Source: Stereocaulon alpinum (Eukaryota; Ascomycota; Lecanoromycetes; Lecanorales; Stereocaulaceae). From it: DNA of 64,000 bases. Below the pieces are notes generated by a model. The model was given only the letters and a program-made list of their open reading frames with translations, made no database searches and was not told the DNA's origin. This document shows, piece after piece, positions 54,108 through 64,000 of the stretch. The position numbers and the translations under genes are program-made. The stretch's first letter is position 1; each line of letters opens with the position of its first letter. The stretch is from the NCBI GenBank assembly GCA_018257865.1, contig JAEUBA010000059.1, positions 62,001-126,000 on the forward strand, in the 5' to 3' direction.

Positions 54108-55772
54108 ATGTACGATGAAAGAAGCAGTACTGAGGATATCCAGGTGCTTGACGTATATCGCGCGAGGAGCGGCGTTCGCGACAGGGCAGAAAGAGACTGT
54201 ACGCTTCCATATAAACCTACAATAGGCGATGCGCTCTACTCGGCTGTGTTGAATCCGTCCAACGTCATGGTCTCCCATCCCCAGCCTTTAGACCGGCCCC
54301 CCCTCGCCCATCGTCCTGCCTCCGTCACTTCTCGAAGCACCGGCACACGTCGCCATCGTACGACTCGCTCGCATGCTGGAGGTTCCTCCTACAGACCGCA
54401 GAATGAATTCCCGAACTTCGCGCAAACCGGAGATGTCGATATCATCGTCAACGCCGATGGACAAGAGAGGAGATACATGTTGCATCGGCTAATACTGGCG
54501 CAGAACTCAGGGTTCTTTGAGGCTGGGACGAGCGAGGACTGGTCAAAGGCTCAATCGAGGGGCCAAGGCACGGGCGTAGGCTCCGGGAACACGTTAGGAA
54601 GCATAGGCGAAGATGAGGAGACTGGACGAGAGCAGGGCAGGCCCACTTTTCCAGCTGCGCAGGGTGGAAGATTCATCTGGAGATATGAGCTGGACTGGGG
54701 GAACAGAGACGACGAAGTGCCGATGCTGGTACAGAAGCAAACGCAACCTACAATGTTCGGCGGAGATCAATACCAGCCTCCACTGGTGCCAAACAAGCCT
54801 GCTGCGCCGTCACATGGTTTCCTAAAGTCAATGTCCAACTTCTCCGCTATGCAGTCTGCCTCTCACATCGTCAAACCCAACCCTTCCAACCATTCCAACT
54901 ATACTGATAGTGACATTATACGCGACTACGATAATCTATTCCGCATCTTTTACAACTACGCCCCTGCCCTCGATGCTGTCAACATCGCCGAGTCTTATAT
55001 CCAATGCAAATCTCTACTTACTCTTGCCGACATGTATGACGCCCTAGAAGTCGTTGGCCCCCGTATCGACCACCATTTACTCCAATTCCAAGGCAGACTT
55101 TGGAAGCAGATCGCAAAATACCCCCCAAGCTATCTTAAGCTTGGATACCTGGCGCGATCGAAAGTGATTTTCGCAGAAGCACTGGTTCATGTCGTAGGGC
55201 AATGGCCATCAGGATCAAGTCAGCTCAAACATACCGTCCCTCCAGACGTCCTCGAGGTTATAGAAGACAAAGTGGACGACTTGCACGACCTAAAAATAAG
55301 GGCCGAGGCCAAGCTATTCCGCCTTACACTGACGACTTCGAGAGGCGAGCGTGTTACTCCTACGAATGGCTACATGGACTGGCTAGCCCTTTCCCTCTTC
55401 CGGCAATGGCTCGCAGAGAACACGACTCCACCTCCACCACCCGTACCCAAAACGCCCGAGTCTGGCCGTATTCACCACGTACAACACCCCCCCGTCAGCT
55501 CAGGCACGCTGTTCCGCTTGCTAGGTACAGGTGGCTCCAGCTACCTCGCTCGGGATGAGCTGAAGCGATTCCTGAAACTACGACCGGAGGATAGTAGTAG
55601 GGATACTTTGAAGAAGTTCGAGAGAAGAATGGATGAGATCAAGTCGTTGGCAAGAGAGTATGTCAGACCTTTGAATAAGAGCTATCTAGAATTGGACCTT
55701 GGGAGGGATGGAGGTGGACTAGGATATCTTACCTGTACGAAGATTGATGACGGAGACTATCCTTGGGATTGA
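54108..55772 (+). CDS. BTB/POZ-like domain protein
   Basis: Single exon, 554 residues (a later start at 54267, MVSHPQPL, is possible). A BTB-like start is seen at about residues 105-135: DVDIIVNADGQERRYMLHRLILAQNSGFFE. The domain then seems interrupted by about 60 disordered residues before RFIWRYELDW, a layout common in filamentous-fungal BTB proteins. A helical region follows (DNLFRIFYNYAPALDAVNIAESYIQCKSLLTLADMYDAL resembles the BTB core continuation), then a Pro-rich loop and a C-terminal helical part. BTB proteins often dimerise and recruit substrates to Cul3 ligases, but no Kelch, MATH or zinc-finger module is present. Function not assigned. Confidence 0.8.
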   Translation: MYDERSSTEDIQVLDVYRARSGVRDRAERDCTLPYKPTIGDALYSAVLNPSNVMVSHPQPLDRPPLAHRPASVTSRSTGTRRHRTTRSHAGGSSYRPQNEFPNFAQTGDVDIIVNADGQERRYMLHRLILAQNSGFFEAGTSEDWSKAQSRGQGTGVGSGNTLGSIGEDEETGREQGRPTFPAAQGGRFIWRYELDWGNRDDEVPMLVQKQTQPTMFGGDQYQPPLVPNKPAAPSHGFLKSMSNFSAMQSASHIVKPNPSNHSNYTDSDIIRDYDNLFRIFYNYAPALDAVNIAESYIQCKSLLTLADMYDALEVVGPRIDHHLLQFQGRLWKQIAKYPPSYLKLGYLARSKVIFAEALVHVVGQWPSGSSQLKHTVPPDVLEVIEDKVDDLHDLKIRAEAKLFRLTLTTSRGERVTPTNGYMDWLALSLFRQWLAENTTPPPPPVPKTPESGRIHHVQHPPVSSGTLFRLLGTGGSSYLARDELKRFLKLRPEDSSRDTLKKFERRMDEIKSLAREYVRPLNKSYLELDLGRDGGGLGYLTCTKIDDGDYPWD

Positions 55773-56963
55773 TTACCTGCTTTTACGAATGTTAATGAGC
55801 AACGATGTATAATGTGGGGTGATGTCGTTTGAGCCTGGAGTTCCATATACCCTTTAGCCGCTGTATCGTCTTTGACTTTTGTTGATATGTTCGCTGTCCT
55901 TCAGTGGCAGCGGTCCGAAGTCTTGATGTTTTCCAAGGAATTATAATTGGCAAGTAGCATTCAAACAAGGTTGATTTACCGTTATTCCTAACCCAGCACG
56001 GGTTCACAATGACTGAAAAGCACCACAGCTCCAAGCCGAATGGATTTCGCACTTTTATCTATTTGCTGATCAACACACTGCAACAGCAAGGGCAAGATCG
56101 ATGCTTTCCTCGGGTACTTCGGTCTCACATGCTTATACTTTCCACCCGAAGACACCCAATCTCAGCATCCTCAAGCTGATCCTGACCCACGTCCAGCCGA
56201 GCAGATGCACAAACATATACCCGAGGAATAGACTTTAATCTCAGCCTCCGCATCGAATCCTGCCATTACTGCCTTGAATTCATTTATAAAGCTTCTCGTC
56301 AGCATTCCAACGTTCATCTATCTCAAGCACCTGCGATGTAAGTAGACATACAGGGAATTCATCACCACCAGATTCACAGAGGTTTTCGGAATCTGATTGA
56401 TGATGATGAGCATTCTCAACATCGAGCAAATGACATATCTCTTCAACCATAACGCTCAATCTCGAAAGTAAGAAGATCTGTGAGACGAATACCTACACAA
56501 ACTGTACAGACTATCCGAGGTTCAACTGATAGTGGACCCTGTACTCGAGGATGCCATTCCTCTTAATTCCAGGTAATTTGCTACTTTTACGCATCTAGCT
56601 TGATCACCTTCTCTCTCGCGCACTTCGCTTTTGGGAAGTAGAAGCGCAATAAAACCCTTCTCGCCTCTGAGAACGAACTGATGCATCTGGGGCAGTGGCG
56701 GTTCGGAGGTCAGGCGGCTCAGTATGGACAGGACGCCATTGACCGCAGGACCACCGGCAGGCGACCACGCCGTCATGATGACCTGTCTCACCAGACATCA
56801 ATCAACAAAGCTACCTGAAACCATATTCAACCTCTCCGCAACCCTCCTGTGACTTTCCTACAAGACCCTTCAAACCGACTCAATGCTACGATAACATCCT
56901 TCCACCACCTCCGGCAACTCACCCTCCGCCCCCATCAAGCCCGTATCTCCGTCAAACACAACC
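55773..56963. other. Gene-poor region
   Basis: 1.2 kb with only one questionable short frame (minus 56522-56791). The stretch 56849-56963 is a CT-rich leader of the TLC gene. Confidence 0.45.
56522..56791 (-). CDS. Questionable short ORF
   Basis: 89 codons opening MRQVIMTAWSPAGGPAVNGV, with a middle segment HQFVLRGEKGFIALLLP. No family recognised, no signal peptide. Could be a random frame or one exon of an unresolved gene. Confidence 0.2.
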   Translation of the reverse strand: MRQVIMTAWSPAGGPAVNGVLSILSRLTSEPPLPQMHQFVLRGEKGFIALLLPKSEVREREGDQARCVKVANYLELRGMASSSTGSTIS

Positions 56964-58175
56964 ATGCACGACCCATTCCCTCTCGCCCCACCGCCCCTCC
57001 TCACAGCCCTCGTAAAACCGCTAGCGAAGAAACTCAACCTCGAAACCCTCCCCCTCCACATCCACGAGATCCTCCTCTCAACCCTCTTCTACCATGTAAT
57101 CTGCGCCTACATATCCCCCTCCGTCTCTCCCCTCCTGTTCCCCCGCACCTATCCCAAACTCTCGAAACGAACGCGCCTAAACTGGGACGTCCATGTCGTT
57201 TCGCTTGTGCAGTCGCTGCTTATTAATGCGGTGGCACTATGGGTTATGTGGACGGATAAGGAAAGGGGCGCTATGGGGTGGGAGGAGCGGGTTTGGGGAT
57301 ATACGGGGGGAGGAGGGATGATTCAGGGATTTGCGGCCGGGTACTTCCTGTGGGATCTGGGGATATGCGTTAGGAACGTTGGGGTTTTCGGCTGGGGGTT
57401 GTTGGCGCATGCGGTTGCTGCGCTGGTGGTTTTTAGTTTGGGGTTTGTGAGTTTTTTGTCTCCTTTCCTGCTCCGCGTTCGTTGTGCAAGGAAGACGTGA
57501 GAATCTGTTTGGCTGATTGCGGTCTGGCAGCGACCGTTCGTCAACTTCTACGGCCCAACATTCATCCTCTACGAGCTCTCCTCGCCCTTCCTCAACTTCC
57601 ACTGGTTCTTCGATAAGCTGCACATGACCGGGTCACGCCCCCAATGGTACAATGGCATCATCCTCCTCTTTAGCTTCTTCTGCTGCCGCCTGCTCTGGGG
57701 CACATACCAGAGCATACGCGTCTATCAGGACGTCTGGGCAGCTCTTCACTACGATCCCGCTATCAAAACAAAACCTGTTTTCGAGCCCGCTAGAGACAGT
57801 GACGAGATGCTGATTATGCGTTTTGCGGGCGAGTATGTTATCCCGACGTGGCTGGCTTGTGTGTACCTCGGCAGTAATATAGTCCTCAATACGCTGAATT
57901 TCTACTGGTTTGGCAAGATGATTGAGACGATTAAGAAGAGGTTCAGCGAGAAAGGTCACAAGAAGCGTGGCGCTGGGGAGGAGAAGGAAGAGGGTGTGCT
58001 AGTTGAAGGCCTCATGGACAGCAGTACGCTCATCACGGAAATCACAGAGGACGGAGGAGTAGTTGTGGGTTTAAACGGGCAGGTCAGCGACAAGGGGAAG
58101 ATGAATGCGGGCTTCATCAATGGAGGAAGTTTCATTGAGGTGGAGCAGACTCAGGTCAGGCAGAGGAAGGCTTGA
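56964..58175 (+). CDS. TLC-domain multi-pass membrane protein
   Basis: Two exons (56964-57446 and 57531-58175; 84-nt intron, GTGAGT...GGCAG) give 375 residues. Six to seven hydrophobic segments are seen. TLC (TRAM-LAG1-CLN8) hallmarks include LNWDVHVVSLVQSLLINAVALWVMW, GYFLWDLGICV, the FVNFYGPTFILYELSSPFLNFHWF loop, and NGIILLFSFFCCRLLWGTYQS. It resembles the TMEM56/FAM57 side of the family rather than ceramide synthase, since the Lag1 double-His motif is not seen. ER or other endomembrane location is expected, with a role in lipid sensing, transport or synthesis. The C-terminal tail is charged and cytosolic. Confidence 0.85.
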
Positions 58176-58664
58176 TTGAGGGGGACGACTCTGTACAAGA
58201 TTTGTACATGGATTACTGGATCTCATACATGCATAGAACGGCGGTTGGCGCTGGTTGGCTAGGACAGCTTTGTATACAGGAGTTGGTTTGGGCGGCCTCC
58301 TTTTTTATTACGTCTTTAATGCACATTATTAATATGCCATGTTAGGCGTTAGTGACCTAGTTGGTGGTTGATCTGAGTTTTGGAATAGTGTAGAGCATGG
58401 AAACGGGTTGCGCTTTTTTCATCTTTAGAGGTTGCTTTAATACCTCAAGCCCAATGTTTCTCTTCTTTGGCTCTGCTGAGGTAGAAGACTTTGCAGCTTG
58501 ACAGGCGTAGTCGATGGTGGCATTGAGCTGTTTGTGATTACCAACGGCTATCCTACCGAGTTATTGGGTAGACGTTCTCTACTCCTGGAGGTCTGGATTC
58601 GTCAACGCTTCTTCCTAATAATCTGCACCAAGTGCATTCATGGGCACAGCTCAGGATTATAAGC
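58176..58664. other. Convergent intergenic region
   Basis: 3' ends of the TLC and seryl-tRNA synthetase genes. Nothing recognised. Confidence 0.45.
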
Positions 58665-60125
58665 TCATCGCTTTTTCTTGCTGACAGTCTGCAATCCATT
58701 CATCCACGGCCACAAGACCTCCGGTATGCTGACAAACTCTCCCTTCTCATCCCATCCATTCTCCAAGATGGCAGCAAGGATCCTTGGCACAGCTACTGCA
58801 GTGCCATTCACCGTATAAGGAAAAGTGGTTTTCTTCGCCGACCCCTTCGGATTCTCGACTCTCGTGTTGAGCCGCCGGGTTTGGTAATCTGTGCAAATCG
58901 AGGCAGATGCCACCTCACCCCAGCCATCATTCCTTTGGCGCCGTGAAGGGAAGTAAGCTTCGATGTCAACTTTCCTGTAGGCGCTGTGACCCAAGTCCGA
59001 AGAGGGCATCTCGAGGATACGGCAGTATAGACCTAGGTTCTGGAGAATTGTCTTTTGCACTGATAGTATGGAGTTGAAGGCATCCATCTCTGCACCGGGA
59101 GCGGTCCAAGCAAACATCTCGACTTTTGTGAATTCGTGAACTCGATATAGACCTTTCGACTCTTGCCCGTAGGCTCCAGCCTCCGCTCTGTAGCATCGGC
59201 TTGGACCTACAACCTTCAGTGGCAGGTCAGCTGCATTGAGTATCTGGTTTGCTTCCATGCCTGCGAGTGGTATTTCAGCTGTCCCTGCCAGACTAAGGGT
59301 AGAACTGTCACGGTCCTGATCTTCCTTAACCTGCGCTATGTTGTAAATCTGGGTGCTTGGGTCACGCGGCCGGAATCCACAAGCGGAAGCGATGTGCGAG
59401 TAAGCTATGGAAGGAGGCGTGACGATGGTAAAGCCATGCTCCATAGCAATCTTCAAGGCATATTGGACCAACGCTTGCTCTAGGAGTGCTGCTCCGTGTT
59501 TGAGAAAGTACCAACCCCGTCCACTTGTTGTAGCCGCTTTTTGGAAATCTAATAGATCGAGCACCTTCCCAATATGAACATGGTTCCTCGAATCTGATGA
59601 GTCCTGGGCTGGAAGTTTGTTGATGGAGCCAATATCAATTGGCTGACTTGCTCGAGGTGTCTCATCGCTCGTCAGATTTGGAAGCTCTGCCGCCAGCCTC
59701 TCCTTCTCTTCGCGCAACCACGTTTCCCGTTCTTCTAGAGGTGCCAATTCTCTCTCTAGTTTTCTTGCCTCCTCCGACAGCTTTGTTTTCTCCTCTTCAA
59801 GACCATGGGCATGGGCACGCGATAGCTGTTTTTGGATGGCATTTCTCCTCTCACTATATCCACGCAGAGCTCTAACCTCCTGTAGCCATTCCCCGTGAAG
59901 TTGAGCGATCTTGATAGGAGTGTCGTTCTGTGAGTTGTAATTGCGCTCACGGCAGTTTCTGGAATAGAGCTCAGGGTCCTGCCAGATAGGCTTCGTATCG
60001 ATAAACGATTTCGGAGCTATGGAGGGAAGATTCTCACTCGGTCTGACTCTGCTGGTGGAGAATTGGCGGCAGCACTGGCGATTCAGTATCAGTGCTTGCC
60101 TAAGGGTCATGGAGAACAGCTTCAT
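58665..60125 (-). CDS. Mitochondrial seryl-tRNA synthetase
   Basis: Single exon, 486 residues. Charges mitochondrial tRNA-Ser. The N terminus MKLFSMTLRQALILNRQCCRQFSTSRV is a basic mitochondrial presequence. An antiparallel coiled-coil arm (about 85-160, rich in KLSEEARKLERELAPLEERE) contacts the long variable arm of tRNA-Ser. The class II catalytic core has GRGWYFLKHGAALLEQAL, TAEIPLAG, motif 2 with SRCYRAEAGAYGQESKGLYRVHEF, and motif 3 NGTAVAVPRILAAILENG. Length and order match fungal Dia4-type enzymes. It starts 334 bp from the divergent UBE2O-like gene. Confidence 0.95.
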   Translation of the reverse strand: MKLFSMTLRQALILNRQCCRQFSTSRVRPSENLPSIAPKSFIDTKPIWQDPELYSRNCRERNYNSQNDTPIKIAQLHGEWLQEVRALRGYSERRNAIQKQLSRAHAHGLEEEKTKLSEEARKLERELAPLEERETWLREEKERLAAELPNLTSDETPRASQPIDIGSINKLPAQDSSDSRNHVHIGKVLDLLDFQKAATTSGRGWYFLKHGAALLEQALVQYALKIAMEHGFTIVTPPSIAYSHIASACGFRPRDPSTQIYNIAQVKEDQDRDSSTLSLAGTAEIPLAGMEANQILNAADLPLKVVGPSRCYRAEAGAYGQESKGLYRVHEFTKVEMFAWTAPGAEMDAFNSILSVQKTILQNLGLYCRILEMPSSDLGHSAYRKVDIEAYFPSRRQRNDGWGEVASASICTDYQTRRLNTRVENPKGSAKKTTFPYTVNGTAVAVPRILAAILENGWDEKGEFVSIPEVLWPWMNGLQTVSKKKR

Positions 60126-60459
60126 GGAAGGTAAGCTCCAAAGAAGAAATCCCTACCTAGGCAAGCCCCTCAAGCCCCTAAGGGACCCCCAAGCTAGCGC
60201 CCGGGGCAAGCCTACCTTAGGTACAGAAACGATCCTACAGGTGCCAAGAAAGACTAACGCACATTTAATGTTTCATGTGGCAATGCGAATCTTCGATAAC
60301 GCAACCATCACGGCCGTGAGTGTTCGCTACGTCATCTTCGCTGCTGGGACAACCATTATATCATCTCTCGCAGTTATCATGAAAATATAATAACTGCGAA
60401 GTTCACCCGAACATGAACAAATTGACGGGCAACAACCTATACCTACAGCCCGCAGCACC
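60126..60459. other. Divergent promoter region
   Basis: Between the seryl-tRNA synthetase and UBE2O-type starts. It has a local CCTA/AGCC-rich patch (about 60155-60230). No gene. Confidence 0.45.
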
Positions 60460-63400
60460 ATGTCTTCATTTTACTTCGAGGACACTTGTGCTTTCATAGC
60501 CGACCCATCGATCGTTGGCACAGTAGAAATTACTTGGAGTGAGGTCGACAGCGACTTTGACGTATCACGAGAGCGTCTGAACCTTTATGTACACAAGGAC
60601 TTGCCCTCTGAGGTGCTGAAAGCCTGGTATGATCATGAGAGACTCTCACCTGGATATGTGATCATCGGTGTTATGAGCCAACCTTGCGATGGCTATTGTC
60701 TCGTTCACGAAAGCTCGCTACTGCTCGTGGACAGAGCACTTGCAGCGGGTGACTGCGTGAAAAGATCGCCTTCTAGTGCTCAGAGCGGGATTGTTATAAG
60801 CACGTCCCTGGTGTGTGAACTGCAGCCACTGTGTAGTGAGGCTGAGTATAATAGACGCGAACGCCCTACAGCTCAAGCCTTTGCACCATCACATGGGCCT
60901 CACGCTGCAAAATCCAAATCCAAGCCAAAAAGAACACCCATACCACAAGCAAGAATTCCCTCTTGTACATTGCCAGAACTTTCATCATTACGGGTTCCAG
61001 CTCAAGAATTGATCTATTGGCATAGCTATCGTGAGGAAGATTTTGTAATGTTTCAGGACTGGGTTGGACAGGTGACATGCGTGTACGATGAAGTCACCAT
61101 CCGCCTTTCAAACGGTAGCGTCGTTGTTGTTGAAGACTCTGGGGAACTAGATGAGCCTTACTGGATCCCAGGATCTAGATCTCGCGAGCTGGTTGAACGG
61201 CTAGACGGTGCAGGCTTCTACAGATATTGGCCGACCAAGCATGCTCCAGGCGTCCGAAAACCTGACACAGTACCTGCTGAGCCTTGCTATCCAGGGCAGT
61301 ATGTTCAAACGAAAAAAGGAAACTTACGCCGTGGACGATGGAAGTTTGGAGCTTATGACCCGGCAATTTCACCGACTGGTATTGTTGTAGACGTTCGCTG
61401 CGTGCAACTGGAGGTCCGGTGGCTCTATCCAAATCAATCCAAACCTCTAAAACATCATGCCGATCCTCCCGCAGGACTTTTAGAGATCGACGAACTTGAA
61501 TCTGGGGAAGTAATGGTCTACGACAGGAATAGAGTTCCAATGACGCCGACAGCAGATCAACTTGCAAGAGCCTCATATGGTCCTGATACTGGATTCGGCC
61601 ACAGAGTAAGGTTCAGGGATCCGGCAGGTGCTGCGCTGAAGTATGGTGTTCCAGTCGATCCGGAGGCTAGAGGGCCAGTCTCAACTTCCTCACACTTTCG
61701 CCGCATACCAAGGTCTGCGACGCAAGGTTTTGACATGAATGTCCTCCAGGTGACTTCAACAAGTACCAGGGCCTTGGTCCGGTGGCAAGACTGCACTGTC
61801 ACCGAGGAAAAATCCATCGATCTATATCCGTACCTCAATCCCGATGACCACGACGTTTGGCCTGGTAACAAAGTCTCATATATACCCGAAGAGGTTCAGT
61901 TGAAGGACTCCCACACTGGCACAAGGACTGGAATTACGCGTCTTAGTAAGATTGGTGTCGTCCAACATGTTGATGCAGTGGAGCGCATAGCTAGCGTTCG
62001 ATGGTTTAAAAATCCACGGGTTGACTTGGACGAAGGAAAAGTGTGGCAGATCTGCGGCGTGATGTATGGCGAGATAGGTGATGAGGTTTCTACAGTGTCA
62101 TTGTACGAGATTACGGCACGTGATGCGCTTAATTTGGAGATAGCCGATGGAGTCATCATCCTTCCAGATACGGAATTATCAGCAAATGATGATAGCGGAA
62201 GTTCTGGTTTGTTGTTTGCAGGTATTGAAAGAGCACGTGGAATGCTGGAACTCGCTGGCGGTGCGCTAGGAGTGTTGCCTTCCCCTGCCGTCCCACATCC
62301 ACATGTTGTCTCCAGTGCCAACATTGCTATCGAGCAGAGTGGCCCGAGGGATGTAGACTGGTGTGGCGAAGTTGTCGACCTTTGCCTTGATGGTCAGATC
62401 AAAATCCGGCTTGGAGCGGCTTTGGACGTACGGGATATCAAGATACCGACAGAGCGAGTTTTGATTTTCACCCCAACAGAATCGGACGATGATTCTTATG
62501 ACTCCGACGAAGACAGTCAGGCTTCCGATTGGACCGACGAGCTGTCTGTGAGTGATTCGGAAACAGGCTCTACTAGCGATGACATGTCAGTCGACGCCCT
62601 TGACGTATCGATCGAGTACGAAGGCGGTAGGATTCTCGATGGTGCTGGTGATGATGCCATGTGGACAACAGATGAGGAGGACCAAGAAGATTTGGAGATG
62701 CCAATGGCAGATAACGATGAACACGAGGCCTCGGACGCCAGCGCAATGACATCCTCGCCGACACCAGCGACCAGACAAGGTGCGCCTGAGCTCCCTGAAA
62801 GAAGCCCCACGACATCCTCGCTGGCTCACGCAGCCAGAAAATCGCAAGTCAAGGCTCCTTCACCAGCATTTCGTGGCCTTGAGAGTCGAGCGGTATCCTT
62901 CTCGAGCTATTCATCCATGCCTGAGCAATATGCTGTACTCGAAGAACCACCCAACGATCATCACTACGCCGCCACGATTCCAGCTTTGAATTCTCAAATG
63001 ATGCGACGCATCATGAAAGAGAACGAAATCATGCGGTATTCACTACCTGATGGTGTGTTCGTGAGGACTTGGGAATCTCGGTGGGACCTTCTCCGAGTTT
63101 TGATCATCGGACCTCACGACACACCTTACGAATTCGCGCCTTTCGTCTTCGATTTTCAGTTTGGTGCACAGTTCCCCACTTCGCCACCCGATGCTTTCTT
63201 TCATTCTTGGGCTGGCAATACCGGCCGCATCAATCCCAACCTCTACGAAGACGGAGTGATTTGTCTGAGCCTTCTAGGCACATGGGATGCGGATGAACGT
63301 AACGAAGCATGGTCGTCGAAAAACTCGACAGTGCTGCAGATTATTGTTAGTCTGATGGGCCTGGTCTTGGTCAAGGAGCCTTACTATAGTAAGTTTACCC

Positions 63401-63984
63401 GTGCTTCGATAATTCTTCATCCATTATGAATGATGACTTGAGTGTATTTGGCTCGAGTACGTTTGATCAGCACTTGCTGTTCTCGTCAATGATGTAAAAT
63501 CTCAGCTACCTTATTACTTTTCCTCTGAACATATAACTTTATGTTGCTGTTTACTGTTTACCACTTGATTCAGCCATGTTAATCTGACAGCCTTTGCTCT
63601 ACAGATGAAGCAGGATACGACGTTTTGGTTGGCTCCGAAGAAGCCCGAGTCCCATCAGCACTCTACAGCGAAAAGGTCTACGTCATGACGAGGTCATTTC
63701 TCAGAACTGCATTGTCATGTCCGCTACAAGGCATCGACGACATCATTAGATGGCTTTACCTATCATCTCAACCGGAAGGGCCACACTTACTACGCCGCGT
63801 CGTTGAAGACTCAAAAGCACTCCTACCAGATGCGCGAATCGGATCTAGCAACAATCTCTCAATCAACGGACACAATGCTGGTATTACCGAACCGGCAAAG
63901 ATCAGTACAGGTGCTCTGATTCTGCTAAGGAAGAATCTGGATTGGCTGTCAGAATATCTGTCACAGGACGAGGAAAACGTGTGA
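60460..63984 (+). CDS. UBE2O-type large ubiquitin-conjugating enzyme (E2/E3 hybrid)
   Basis: Two exons (60460-63388 and 63605-63984; 216-nt intron) give 1102 residues. The N-terminal half contains repeated SH3/KOW-like beta modules (for example WHSYREEDFVMFQDWVGQV, LEVRWLY and RWFKNPRVD segments), which in UBE2O recognise substrates. A very acidic Asp/Ser/Glu region follows (about 670-780). The UBC fold is C-terminal: LLRVLIIGPHDTPYEFAPFVFDF, FPTSPP, then INPNLYEDGVICLSLLGTW with active-site Cys935. The segment NEAGYDVLVGSEE after the splice junction continues the family pattern. UBE2O-type enzymes ubiquitinate basic, orphan proteins such as unassembled ribosomal proteins. Cytosolic/nuclear. 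Assignment firm from the UBC half. Confidence 0.93.
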
Positions 63985-64000
63985 TGCTATGTTTGGTACG

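Overview
The window looks like nuclear DNA of a filamentous ascomycete (Pezizomycotina, most likely Dothideomycetes). Evidence: genes are mostly 1-3 kb with introns of about 45-75 nt carrying GT...CTNA(C/T)...AG signals. Typical fungal families are present: a NACHT-ankyrin NLR, a HET-domain protein, a GH72 glucanosyltransferase, an Ayg1-type hydrolase and DHA1 MFS transporters. Placement below class level is not possible from sequence reading alone. I rebuilt splice sites by eye from reading frame, donor, branch and acceptor; no transcript evidence was available.

Layout. 0-6.3 kb: mitochondrial ribosomal protein uS15m, cytosolic ribosomal protein RPS0 (uS2), an orphan amidoligase-like protein and a classical SDR. 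6.7-11.8 kb: a four-helix membrane protein, a Gln-rich low-complexity protein and a Gln-rich glycine-zipper protein, all on the minus strand. 11.8-17.1 kb: a gene-free stretch, a 269-bp non-autonomous TA-flanked transposon (MITE), then 250 bp downstream of it an NLR-type gene (alpha/beta-hydrolase - NACHT - ankyrin). 18-25.2 kb: a DHA1 transporter, an Ayg1-like hydrolase and a mitochondrial tricarboxylate carrier. 25.7-40.3 kb: mostly housekeeping and regulatory genes. These are an acidic unknown protein, an Sds3-like Rpd3L subunit, GPI15/PIG-H, an RS-domain/Hub1 fusion, a small secreted protein, a pyridoxal-reductase-like AKR, a PRPP synthetase with a large insertion, and a CmcJ/AsaB-like oxygenase. 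41-51.5 kb: four glycan-active genes, namely GH72, a PLOD-like glycosyltransferase, GH5 family mannanase and a GH26-like hydrolase. 51.9-64 kb: HET protein, BTB protein, TLC membrane protein, mitochondrial seryl-tRNA synthetase and a UBE2O-type E2.

How the genes relate. The window is not one gene cluster. Recurring themes are innate/allorecognition (NLR and HET, about 35 kb apart), wall and secreted glycan processing (GH72, GT, GH5, GH26-like, GPI15 for anchor synthesis), and conserved core functions. No rRNA, intact tRNA, CRISPR or prokaryote-like operon was seen. The most interesting items are the NLR with a MITE in its promoter region and a retained-intron form that would drop its ankyrin sensor, and the RS-Hub1 fusion.
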